A DNA stretch of 6,990 bases from DASXBA01 sp046729895 (GCA_046729895.1 JBKPHP010000139.1:1-6990), one strand, 5' to 3'; shown: positions 1-6,990, counted from the first letter of the stretch. The notes: generated by a model not told the origin, from the sequence alone. Made by a program: numbers and translations.

Positions 1-39
1 GGCCCGCGGCGGCGCTTCCTGAGCGAGGATCGGCGCCAC
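1..39 (-). CDS. Possible N-terminal start of a further downstream gene (partial, runs off the window)
   Basis: A GTG codon at 39-37 opens a frame of 13 codons that stays open to the window edge and reads M-A-P-I-L-A-Q-E-A-P-P-R-A. It begins 31 nt after the TPR gene stop. No clear Shine-Dalgarno sequence precedes it, and the same frame is also open upstream of the GTG without another ATG, GTG or TTG nearby, so the start is a guess. By gene order in other Actinobacteria, metK or priA would be expected near here. The visible residues do not identify either, so no function is assigned. Confidence 0.25.
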   Translation of the reverse strand, partial: MAPILAQEAPPRA

Positions 40-70
40 CGTGGTCAGGTCGTGGCCGCGCGTGGCGCGG

Positions 71-430
71 TCAGGCGGCTCTCAGGCGGTCCCTGAAAGC
101 CCGATAGTCGGCCCGGTCCGGCCTCATGCCGGCGGCCAGCACGGCGTGGCGGCTCGCCTCGTTCCGATGTCCCGTCTTTTCCAGGGCACGTCCCAAGCAG
201 AAGTGCGCGTAGTCGTTGACCGGATGGCGCTCGACGACGGCCTCGAACTCTCGGGCTGCCTGCTCGAAGCGCGAACAGCGGAAGTAGGCGCGGCCGAGGG
301 CCTCGCGGATGGAGCTCTTGTCCGGCTCCAGGGCCCGGGCGCGCTCGAGCGGAATCGCGGCGGCGGCGAAATCCCCCGCCTCGAGCAGGGCGCTCCCCTT
401 CTGGAACAGGTCGTAGACCGACTCGCTCAT
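71..430 (-). CDS. Small tetratricopeptide (TPR) repeat protein
   Basis: This 119-residue protein is built almost entirely of three TPR units, at about residues 5-38, 39-72 and 73-106. Each shows the TPR pattern of a small residue at position 8 and the A-x-x-x-(F/Y/L)-x-x-A/P spacing (A-L-L-E-A-G-D-F, A-Y-F-R-C-S-R-F, A-L-E-K-T-G-H-R). It has no signal peptide or membrane segment, so it is probably cytoplasmic. TPR arrays bind other proteins or peptides; the partner cannot be read from the sequence. The ATG at 430 is well supported by GGAGG 7 nt upstream, which lies inside the last codons of coaBC. Only 4 nt separate the coaBC stop from this start, so it is very likely co-transcribed and translationally coupled. 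I recognise the fold but not the gene, and the biological role is unknown. Confidence 0.85.
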   Translation of the reverse strand: MSESVYDLFQKGSALLEAGDFAAAAIPLERARALEPDKSSIREALGRAYFRCSRFEQAAREFEAVVERHPVNDYAHFCLGRALEKTGHRNEASRHAVLAAGMRPDRADYRAFRDRLRAA

Positions 431-434
431 GCGG

Positions 435-442
435 TTACCTCC
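435..442 (-). promoter_or_regulatory. Shine-Dalgarno of the TPR gene overlapping the coaBC stop region
   Basis: GGAGG at 442-438 runs directly into the coaBC TAA stop (437-435) and sits 7 nt before the ATG of the TPR gene. Ribosomes finishing coaBC would be positioned on this site, which argues for coupled translation and fixes the TPR start. Confidence 0.75.
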
Positions 443-1793
443 GCGGGGTCTCCCGCCCCGCGCTCTGACGGTCCTCGTCGACGTGCTGCCGACCTTGACC
501 AGCCGGGCTTCGGCCGGCCTTCAGGGTACTGCGCTCCCCCGCGGAGGCTCTCAGCGCCTCCACGGCGTCGAGGACGGCCGCCGCTACGGCGCCCTTGGGG
601 CCACGCGGGACAGCCAGATCCTCGGTTGCGGTGATGATCGTCACCTCGTTGTCCGCCACGTCGAAGCCGATTTCGGACCGTGAGATGTCGTTCACGACCA
701 CCGCGTCGAGTCCCTTGCGCCGCAGCTTGTCGCGGGCGCGCTCGACGGCCCCCTCCCCGTGCTCGGCTGCGAATCCCACGAGCGTCTGGTCGGGCCGGCG
801 CTCACTCGCGAGCGTGCCGAGGACGTCCTCGGTGGGCTCCAGCTCCAGTGATAGGCCCTCCCGCCCCGCCTTGGCGATCTTGCTGCCCTCCGCCTCGCGG
901 GGCCGGAAGTCCGCCACCGCCGCCGCCATGAGCAGCACGTCCGCCGACGGGAACTCGCTGCGGGCCGCCGACCCGAGATCCTCCGCGGTCTCCGCCTCCA
1001 CCCAGCGCACCCGGGCCGGCCGCGGCAGCGATATGTTCGCGGCCACCAGCGTGACCTCGGCGCCCCGGCGCACCGCCTCCTCGGCCAGCGCGAGTCCCAT
1101 CCGTCCCGACGAGCGGTTGCCCACGTAGCGAACCGAGTCGATCGGCTCGCGCGTGCCGCCGCCCGTGACGAGCACTCGCAGCCCGTCGAGCGAGCGCGGC
1201 GCAAACCCGAACGGCCGGCCGGCACGCAGGGCGGCCTCGATTGCGCTGAGGATCTCGGGGGGATCGGCCAGCCTCCCCACCCCCCACTCGCCCTTGGAGG
1301 CAAGCCTCCCGCGCCCCGGCTGGACGATCGACGCGCCGCGGTGCCGCAGGGTCTCCAGGTTGGCGCGCGTAGCCAGGTTCTCCCACATGCGGTCGTTCAT
1401 CGCAGGAGCGAGCACGAGCGGCGCGCTCGCCGCAAGCGCCGCGCTTGTGAGGAGGTTGTCGGCGAGCCCCTGAGCGAGCTTGGCGAGCGTGTTCGCCGAG
1501 GCCGGGGCGACGCACAGAACGTCGCAGCGACGGACCAGCTCGAGGTGTGAGATGGGGTCGTGGTCGGGGGGCGGCTCGCCGGGGAAGGCGCCCCGCGCCG
1601 GATCGCGCTCGAACTCTTCGACCAGGACCGGTGCGCCGGTGACGCCCTCGAACGTCGCGCTGCCCACGAACTTGAGGCTGGTGGGTGTCTGGATCACGCG
1701 GACGGCGTGGCCGTCGTCGGTAGCGAGCCGGATGAGCTCGACGGCCTTGTAGGCGGCGATCCCACCGGACACACCGAGCAGGACTCGCGCCAC
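435..1793 (-). CDS. coaBC: Bifunctional phosphopantothenoylcysteine decarboxylase / phosphopantothenate-cysteine ligase
   Basis: The protein (452 residues) carries out two steps of coenzyme A synthesis: ligation of cysteine to 4'-phosphopantothenate (CoaB), then FMN-dependent decarboxylation to 4'-phosphopantetheine (CoaC). The CoaC half (about 1-185) has the flavin-binding start G-V-S-G-G-I-A-A-Y-K, the active-site His at 83 (I-S-H-L-E-L) and P-A-M-N at 130-133. The CoaB half (about 203-415) has T-G-G-G-T-R-E-P at 210-217, N-R-S-S-G-R-M-G at 226-233, A-A-A-V-A-D-F-R-P at 290-298, K-I-A-K at 305-308 and N-D-I-S at 368-371. Oddities: the substrate flap (L-A-S-K-G-E-W-G-V-G-R-L, 164-175) has no cysteine where E. 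coli Dfp has Cys158; about 10 extra residues rich in Pro and acidic residues precede His83; a polar, probably disordered tail follows residue 415. The start is GTG at 1793, 10 nt after rpoZ, with GAGG 8 nt upstream. Identity is certain; the catalytic detail of the flap is open. Confidence 0.96.
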   Translation of the reverse strand: MARVLLGVSGGIAAYKAVELIRLATDDGHAVRVIQTPTSLKFVGSATFEGVTGAPVLVEEFERDPARGAFPGEPPPDHDPISHLELVRRCDVLCVAPASANTLAKLAQGLADNLLTSAALAASAPLVLAPAMNDRMWENLATRANLETLRHRGASIVQPGRGRLASKGEWGVGRLADPPEILSAIEAALRAGRPFGFAPRSLDGLRVLVTGGGTREPIDSVRYVGNRSSGRMGLALAEEAVRRGAEVTLVAANISLPRPARVRWVEAETAEDLGSAARSEFPSADVLLMAAAVADFRPREAEGSKIAKAGREGLSLELEPTEDVLGTLASERRPDQTLVGFAAEHGEGAVERARDKLRRKGLDAVVVNDISRSEIGFDVADNEVTIITATEDLAVPRGPKGAVAAAVLDAVEALRASAGERSTLKAGRSPAGQGRQHVDEDRQSAGRETPRR

Positions 1794-1803
1794 TCTCGCC
1801 CCT

Positions 1804-2031
1804 CTAGCGGTAGTGGTACTTCAGCTTGCCGGCTGCGATCTCGTCGAGCGCGATCTTCAGATAGTTCTTCGAGCCCGTCTCCACCATCGGGGGCGGGTAC
1901 TCGTCGAACGTGCCCTCGCCCAGATTGTGGTAGTAGGCGTTGATCTGCCGGGCGCGCTTGGCGGCGACGAGCACGCACGCGTAGTGCGAGTCGGTCTGCT
2001 CCAGAAGCTTGTCGAGGCGCGGCTTGATCAT
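1804..2031 (-). CDS. rpoZ: DNA-directed RNA polymerase omega subunit
   Basis: Omega is the small subunit that helps fold and hold the beta' subunit in RNA polymerase. The 75-residue product shows the family core: D-S-H-Y-A-C-V-L-V-A-A-K-R-A-R-Q-I-N-A-Y-Y near the N-terminus (a variant of the usual S-x-Y-x-L-V-x-x-A-A-K-R-A-R-Q-I) and I-A-L-D-E-I-A-A-G-K-L near the C-terminus. I chose the ATG at 2031, which overlaps the gmk stop as ATGA (4 nt). A longer in-frame opening from 2082 would add 17 residues coded inside gmk that do not look like omega. The Shine-Dalgarno is weak (GAGG about 11 nt upstream), so translation probably depends on coupling to gmk. It is shorter than the mycobacterial protein (about 110 residues), whose extra length lies in terminal extensions. 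Confidence 0.95.
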   Translation of the reverse strand: MIKPRLDKLLEQTDSHYACVLVAAKRARQINAYYHNLGEGTFDEYPPPMVETGSKNYLKIALDEIAAGKLKYHYR

Positions 2032-2603
2032 GAGCTTTCGGCCTCGGGCGAGGTTGCTTGCTCGCCGGGCCGGGGCGGACACATGGTAGCGGCCAGTTCC
2101 ACGAGCTCCCCGAGCGCCCGCTCAACGTCGTCGTTCACGACGCGGTAGGAGAACTCCTCCTTGGCGGCCAGCTCCTCCGGCGCCGCCGCCAGGCGATAGC
2201 CGATCTGCTCCGGCGAATCGGAACCCCTCCGTTCGAGCCGCCGGCGCAGGTCCTCCAGGGAGGGTGGCTCTATGAAGACCTGGATCGCCTCCGGCAGAGC
2301 CGAGCGCACCTGGCGGGCCCCCTGCAGGTCGATCTCGAGCACTATGCACCGGGCGGGACGCCGAAGCTCCGAGCGCAGCGTGCCGTAGCGGTGGCCCGAG
2401 TAGACCGCGTGCTCGACGAAATCGCCCCTGGCCACCCTACGCTCGAACTCGTGGGGGCTCAGGAACCAGTAGTCGCGCCCGTTCACCTCGCCGGGGCGGG
2501 GCGGGCGCGTGGTGGCCGAGACGGCTAGCTCGAGTCCCGGCACCCGCTCCAGCAGCCCCCGGATGAGGGTGCCCTTCCCGACTCCCGAGGGGCCGGTGAC
2601 CAC
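2028..2603 (-). CDS. gmk: Guanylate kinase
   Basis: Gmk phosphorylates GMP (and dGMP) to GDP with ATP, an essential step in GTP supply. Visible motifs are the P-loop G-P-S-G-V-G-K-G-T at 4-12, the GMP-binding segment S-A-T-T-R-P-P-R-P-G-E at 29-39 with Tyr45, the F-V-E-H-A segment at 62-66 and G-T at 74-75. They continue with V-L-E-I-D-L-Q-G at 88-95, R-L-E-R-R-G in the lid at 122-127 and the C-terminal V-V-N-D-D at 155-159. Length (191 with this start) is close to the family norm. The start is awkward: the only standard start codon in frame is GTG at 2603, 14 nt after the mihF stop, with no good Shine-Dalgarno. It leaves only two residues before the P-loop strand T-G-P-S-G, whereas the family usually has several. 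The codons just upstream (V-D-T-P-V-L) would complete the first beta strand but include no ATG, GTG or TTG. The function is certain; the exact N-terminus is not. Confidence 0.95.
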   Translation of the reverse strand: MVTGPSGVGKGTLIRGLLERVPGLELAVSATTRPPRPGEVNGRDYWFLSPHEFERRVARGDFVEHAVYSGHRYGTLRSELRRPARCIVLEIDLQGARQVRSALPEAIQVFIEPPSLEDLRRRLERRGSDSPEQIGYRLAAAPEELAAKEEFSYRVVNDDVERALGELVELAATMCPPRPGEQATSPEAESS

Positions 2604-2617
2604 CAGGACTGGGGTGT

Positions 2618-2968
2618 CTACCTGCGCAGGTACGAGACGAGCTCGTTCCGCTGCCGCTGGGAGAGGCCGCCGAGCGTCTTGCTGGGCGAGATGCGGCAGT
2701 GGGTGAGGATGCGATTTGCCTTCACTCGCCCGTACTTAGGGACCGCGAGGAGCAGGTCGAAGACCTTGGCGGTCTGCAGGTACTCGGGCGGGTCGAGCAG
2801 CAGGCCGTGGACCTTGACCCGGCCCGCTTTGAGATCGCGCTTGAGGCGCGCCCGGCGGGTGCGAATCTCGTTCGCCCGCTTCAGGGCCTCCATTCTCTGC
2901 GTCAAGGATCGCTCGGGTGTCAGGCCCGCCGGTTTGGTCTTGGCGGGCGACTGCGAGGCGGCCGGCAT
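2618..2968 (-). CDS. mihF: Actinobacterial integration host factor (mIHF-type nucleoid protein)
   Basis: mIHF is a small basic DNA-binding protein of Actinobacteria that bends or stiffens DNA, organises the nucleoid and supports phage L5 integration in mycobacteria. It is unrelated to the E. coli IHF heterodimer. The 116-residue product matches the family layout: a Lys/Ala/Pro-rich N-terminal arm (1-20), a long basic helix with R-R-A-R-L-K-R-D-L-K (38-47), then the helix-two-turn-helix region with L-L-L-A-V-P-K-Y-G-R-V-K-A (72-84; family form L-P-K-V-G-K-V-K-A). R-I-S-P and G-L-S-Q-R-Q-R lie near the end. Its place directly before gmk and rpoZ is the same as in mycobacteria. The ATG at 2968 has no Shine-Dalgarno but lies 8 nt after a -10 box, so I infer a leaderless mRNA. 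The extended N-terminal arm is about 10 residues longer than the M. tuberculosis protein. Confidence 0.93.
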   Translation of the reverse strand: MPAASQSPAKTKPAGLTPERSLTQRMEALKRANEIRTRRARLKRDLKAGRVKVHGLLLDPPEYLQTAKVFDLLLAVPKYGRVKANRILTHCRISPSKTLGGLSQRQRNELVSYLRR

Positions 2969-2975
2969 GGCCGGC
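2961..2975 (-). repeat. GCCGGC inverted repeat flanking the mihF start codon
   Basis: The minus strand reads GCCGGC-CAT-GCCGGC, with A and T of the ATG in the 3-nt loop and its G in the 3' arm. In a longer mRNA this 6-bp GC stem would hide the start codon. If transcription begins at or just before the ATG, as the promoter spacing suggests, the 5' arm is absent and the hairpin cannot form. GCCGGC palindromes also arise by chance in DNA of this composition. Confidence 0.5.
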
Positions 2976-3004
2976 GATACTACACACGAATGGGCCGGCG
3001 TCGA
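2969..3004 (-). promoter_or_regulatory. Predicted promoter of mihF-gmk-rpoZ-coaBC, probably giving a leaderless transcript
   Basis: A -10 hexamer TAGTAT (2982-2977, fits TAnnnT) is followed by 8 nt and then the mihF ATG. A -35-like TCGACG (3004-2999, four of six matches to TTGACA) lies 16 nt upstream of it. An A/T-rich stretch further upstream (3008-3033) could act as an UP element. The usual 6-8 nt from -10 to +1 puts the transcription start within about two bases of the ATG. This is a prediction from sequence only. Confidence 0.6.
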
Positions 3005-3041
3005 GGCCGAAATCGCAAAAAACTCACGAATTTGCCTCGAC
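3000..3041. repeat. 8-bp perfect inverted repeat around an A/T-rich core, upstream of mihF
   Basis: GTCGAGGC (3000-3007) and GCCTCGAC (3034-3041) are perfect inverted copies separated by 26 nt of A/T-rich sequence. AAAT and ATTT just inside the arms can extend the pairing. The proximal arm overlaps the predicted -35 of the mihF promoter, so the element could be an operator or a DNA-bending site. No regulator can be named from sequence. Confidence 0.55.
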
Positions 3042-3045
3042 CTTG

Positions 3046-3060
3046 ACCTGAGCTTCAGGT
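3046..3060. repeat. Short inverted repeat ACCTGA-gct-TCAGGT
   Basis: A perfect 6-bp inverted repeat with a 3-nt centre lies 5 nt beyond the larger repeat. It could be a small hairpin in RNA or half of a regulator site; its role is unknown. Confidence 0.4.
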
Positions 3061-3085
3061 TGGTTTGGGTAGCTTGAGCGTTTTC

Positions 3086-3108
3086 GCCTGGTTTGCAGGC
3101 CTTTTCTT
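3086..3108 (+). terminator. Hairpin plus T-rich run, terminator-like on the plus strand
   Basis: GCCTG and CAGGC (5-bp stem, GTTTG loop) are followed on the plus strand by CTTTTCTT, the layout of a weak intrinsic terminator. No plus-strand gene lies upstream. If real, it would stop antisense transcripts entering the region behind pyrD. On the minus strand the flanks are A-rich, so it would not work as a terminator for pyrD. The short stem makes chance a serious alternative. Confidence 0.3.
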
Positions 3109-3157
3109 AGACACCTAACTGGGTCCGGCGTCCTAGCCCACCAAACTCGCGCGTCCA

Positions 3158-3170
3158 CCGGTAAAACCGG
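3158..3170. repeat. Small hairpin CCGGT-AAA-ACCGG
   Basis: A perfect 5-bp stem with a 3-nt loop lies between pyrD and mihF, with no following T run in either direction. It may be part of a group of RNA structures at the 3' end of the pyr operon, or chance. Confidence 0.35.
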
Positions 3171-3180
3171 AACGATGCAT

Positions 3181-3217
3181 GACCCATCTGGGCATGGGCC
3201 ACGGCCGAAGGGGTGGC
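3181..3217 (-). terminator. Tandem hairpins directly after pyrD (possible transcript 3' end)
   Basis: In the minus-strand transcript, GCCAC...GTGGC (3217-3198, 5-bp stem) begins right after the pyrD stop. It overlaps a second stem, GGCCCAT...ATGGGTC (3200-3181, 7 bp with one G-U pair and a 6-nt loop). No U tract follows, so this is not a classical intrinsic terminator. Many high-GC Actinobacteria end transcripts at such U-less hairpins or with Rho. It may mark the end of the pyr transcript or protect its 3' end. Confidence 0.4.
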
Positions 3218-4129
3218 TCAGTCCCGCACAGGCAGGGCCTGCAGCTCGGCAAGCTCGGAGGCGACCCTCCGACCGGCCGCTGGATCGCGGAAATTCTCGG
3301 TTCCAACCGCCACGCAGGCTGCTCCGGCGTCCTGGAAGTCCCGTGCGTCCCGCCCGGAGGCGATCCCGCCCATGCCGATCACGGGCATCCGCACCCGTTC
3401 GGCGACCGCATGCACCTGCTCGAGCGCGACCGCCCGGATCGCGGGGCCGGACAGGCCGCCGGTCACCCCACCCAGCCAGGCACGCCCCGTTCTCGGGTCG
3501 AGCGCCATCCCCTTGAGGGTGTTCACCAGCGAGACGGCGTCCGCCCCCGCCCGCTCAGCGGCCTCCGCCACCGCGGCGGGTTCGACGGCGTTGGGGGTGA
3601 GCTTCACGATCAACGGCTTCTCCGAGAGCGGGCGTAGTCTGCCGACCGCGCCTTCGGTCTCCCCGGGCTCGGCCCCCATGACGAGCCCCGTCTCCACGTT
3701 CGGGCACGAGAAGTTCAGCTCGATCATGGCCACCTCCGCCCGCTCTCCCACACCTGTGACCAACCTGGCGAGCTCGTCCACGCTGAAGCCCATCACGGAG
3801 ACCACCAGGGGCACGGGAAGCTCCGCCAGCTGCGGGAGATCGCGGGCGAGGAAGCCCTCCAGGCCCCGGTTGGGCAAGCCGATCGAGTTGATCATCCCGG
3901 CGGGCGTCTCCCACAGCCTTGGCGGCGGGTTTCCCTGCCGTGGCTCCACCGTGATGGTCTTCGAGACGAACGCATCGAACGGAAACCGCTCCAAGAGCGC
4001 ATCCCCGAACGCCCGCCGCGCCGCAATGGCATCAAAAGTGCCCGAGCCATTCAACACGGGCCCACGGAGAGCGACCCCGCAGAGCTGAAACCCACCCTGC
4101 CAGCCGCCAGCTGCCAGCTGCCAGCTCAT
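3218..4129 (-). CDS. pyrD: Dihydroorotate dehydrogenase, class 1B catalytic subunit
   Basis: This FMN enzyme oxidises dihydroorotate to orotate in pyrimidine synthesis. In class 1B it works as a complex with PyrK and passes electrons to NAD+. Visible motifs in the 303 residues are N-G-S-G-T (27-31), S-K-T-I-T-V-E-P-R (56-64), N-S-I-G-L-P-N-R-G (81-89), the catalytic Cys142 in S-C-P-N, K-L-T-P-N (176-180), V-N-T-L-K-G-M (202-208), G-G-L-S-G-P-A-I (224-231), G-M-G-G-I (252-256) and V-G-T-E-N-F (275-280). A cysteine base and adjacent pyrK mark class 1B rather than membrane class 2. The ATG at 4129 overlaps the pyrK stop as ATGA and has GGAGG 7 nt upstream, so the start is firm. Residues 2-11 (S-W-Q-L-A-A-G-G-W-Q) are coded by a 7-bp tandem repeat, and family similarity begins only near residue 14. 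It is the last gene before the 249-bp intergenic region. Confidence 0.96.
   Translation of the reverse strand: MSWQLAAGGWQGGFQLCGVALRGPVLNGSGTFDAIAARRAFGDALLERFPFDAFVSKTITVEPRQGNPPPRLWETPAGMINSIGLPNRGLEGFLARDLPQLAELPVPLVVSVMGFSVDELARLVTGVGERAEVAMIELNFSCPNVETGLVMGAEPGETEGAVGRLRPLSEKPLIVKLTPNAVEPAAVAEAAERAGADAVSLVNTLKGMALDPRTGRAWLGGVTGGLSGPAIRAVALEQVHAVAERVRMPVIGMGGIASGRDARDFQDAGAACVAVGTENFRDPAAGRRVASELAELQALPVRD
4099..4126 (-). repeat. Heptanucleotide tandem repeat at the pyrD start
   Basis: Immediately after the pyrD ATG the minus strand reads AGCTGGC three times (4126-4106), then a variant GGCTGGC (4105-4099) and a decayed AGGGTGG. The unit is 7 bp, so gain or loss of one copy would shift the pyrD frame. 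The first copy also begins at the last base of the pyrK stop. Confidence 0.85.
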
Positions 4130-4961
4130 AAGACGGCCTCCAGCTGGTCGGCATCGAGCACCGGCCCGTCAACGCAGAGGCGTTTGTAGCCATCTCTCGT
4201 AGGCACCACGCAGCCAAAGCACGCCCCGAACCCGCAAGCCATCCCCGACTCGAGCGCCAGCTGCGCCGGCACACCGCGCCCCGCGCAGATGGCCCTCACC
4301 GCCTCCAGCATGGGCGGCGGCCCGCAAGCGTAGATGGTGGTAGCCGAGCCGCCCTCCGCATGGAGGTAATCGCCCTGGAGCGTCTCTGTGAGCAACTGGG
4401 TGACAAGGGCCCGGCGGCCCACCGAGCCGTCGTCGGTGGCAAGCGAGGGGCGCTCGAAGAGCCGCGCCGCCTCGGCGTGGGCTCCGGAGCGAAAGCCGAG
4501 TAGGACCCGCGGGGAGTCGAGCTCGTCCGCGAGGCAGAGCAGCGGCGCGGTCCCGATGCCGCCGCCCACCAGCAGCGGCCGCGTTCCCGGCTCGGGCGGC
4601 CGAAAGCCGACGCCCAGCGGCCCCACGAGCGCCAGCTCCTCGCCGACCTGGAGCGAGCCAAGGCGCTCCGTTCCGGGGCCGATCCCCTCGAGCAAGAACT
4701 CGAGCTCCGCGCCCCGCTCGGCCCGCCGCGTCCGGGCGTAGGAGAACGCGCGCGGCAGATAGGGACGCTCGTCCGCTCCCCCACCCCAGCGCTGGGCCGC
4801 GGCCAGCATGTAGAACTGGCCGGGGCGCGGCTCCGGCGGACCCTCCCGATCATGGGCGGAGATCAGGCGGTAGGCCCCGAGGGCGTCGTTGGCCGTGACC
4901 AGCGCCAGCCGGCGTGCGGGGGGTGCCAGCGTGCGCGGCTCGGCTGCCGTGGCGGCCTGGG

Positions 4962-4965
<4 letters not shown>
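4126..4965 (-). CDS. pyrK: Dihydroorotate dehydrogenase electron transfer subunit (FAD, [2Fe-2S])
   Basis: PyrK moves electrons from the FMN of class 1B PyrD through a [2Fe-2S] cluster and FAD to NAD+. The 279-residue protein has the ferredoxin-reductase layout: an FAD domain (about 15-122) with the R-x-x-S motif R-A-F-S at 72-75, and an NAD-binding domain (about 128-225) with G-G-G-I-G-T-A-P-L at 134-142 and C-G-P-P-P-M at 214-219. A C-terminal cluster domain has Cys244, Cys249, Cys252 and Cys264 in the PyrK-type pattern C-x4-C-x2-C-x11-C, all four present. The GTG start at 4965 overlaps the carB stop as GTGA, with GGAG 8 nt upstream. The N-terminal 15 residues are Ala-rich and probably disordered. 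Its direct overlap with pyrD supports stoichiometric synthesis of the two subunits. Confidence 0.95.

Positions 4966-6990
<2,025 letters not shown>

Noticed and set aside
435..550. Possible frameshift explaining the polar C-terminal tail of CoaBC
   Set aside because: The CoaB domain is complete before the tail and the stop is tightly placed 4 nt before the next start. A disordered tail is simpler than a broken gene.
692..1515. Minus-strand open frames in other phases inside coaBC (692-1303 and 802-1515)
   Set aside because: Arg/Ala/Gly-rich shadow frames caused by high GC3; coaBC motifs run continuously through the region in the correct frame.
2032..2082. Upstream start for rpoZ at 2082 adding 17 residues
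   Set aside because: The added residues lie inside gmk and do not resemble omega; the ATG at 2031 gives the typical N-terminus and a standard ATGA overlap.
3213..4088. Long plus-strand open frame (291 codons) opposite pyrD
   Set aside because: Its product is Ser/Pro/Arg/Ala-rich without domains, and it is the antisense shadow of a clearly coding GC-rich gene.
4099..4126. AGCTGGC array as a CRISPR or mobile element end
   Set aside because: Units are directly adjacent with no spacers, and no transposase or flanking duplication is present; it is a simple tandem repeat.

Overview
All supportable genes in this window lie on the minus strand, so transcription runs from position 6990 towards 1. 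In that order they are carB (5' part missing at the window edge), pyrK, pyrD (class 1B), a 249-bp intergenic region, mihF, gmk, rpoZ, coaBC, a small TPR protein, and perhaps the first codons of one more gene at positions 39-1. The DNA is very GC-rich. An mIHF-type integration host factor next to gmk-rpoZ-coaBC points firmly to Actinomycetota. The carB ... mihF-gmk-rpoZ-coaBC order resembles the mycobacterial arrangement carB-pyrF-mihF-gmk-rpoZ-coaBC-metK. The use of a pyrK/pyrD class 1B dihydroorotate dehydrogenase and the style of the proteins suggest a deep branch such as Thermoleophilia (Solirubrobacterales/Gaiellales), but that placement is inference.

Region 6990-3218 is the end of a pyrimidine biosynthesis operon. 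CarB makes carbamoyl phosphate, and PyrK-PyrD oxidise dihydroorotate to orotate with NAD+. The three genes are chained by 4-nt stop/start overlaps (GTGA, then ATGA), which implies translational coupling. The visible CarB lacks about 40 residues of the oligomerization domain compared with E. coli and M. tuberculosis. Three and a half 7-bp tandem repeats begin directly after the pyrD start codon.

Region 3217-2969 is non-coding and richer in A+T than its surroundings. It holds several hairpins after pyrD and a plus-strand hairpin followed by T residues. It also holds an 8-bp inverted repeat with a 26-nt spacer, and a good -10 box whose spacing predicts a leaderless mihF mRNA.

Region 2968-71 is a housekeeping cluster: mIHF (nucleoid protein), guanylate kinase (GMP to GDP), RNA polymerase omega, CoaBC (coenzyme A synthesis) and a three-repeat TPR protein. 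Spacing is tight (14 nt, 4-nt overlap, 10 nt, 4 nt), consistent with one transcript starting at the mihF promoter. CoaBC lacks the expected cysteine in the decarboxylase flap, and the gmk start is unusual.

I see no mobile element, CRISPR array, tRNA, rRNA or defence system. The window is mainly core metabolism, and the points worth checking are sequence-level oddities in otherwise familiar genes.
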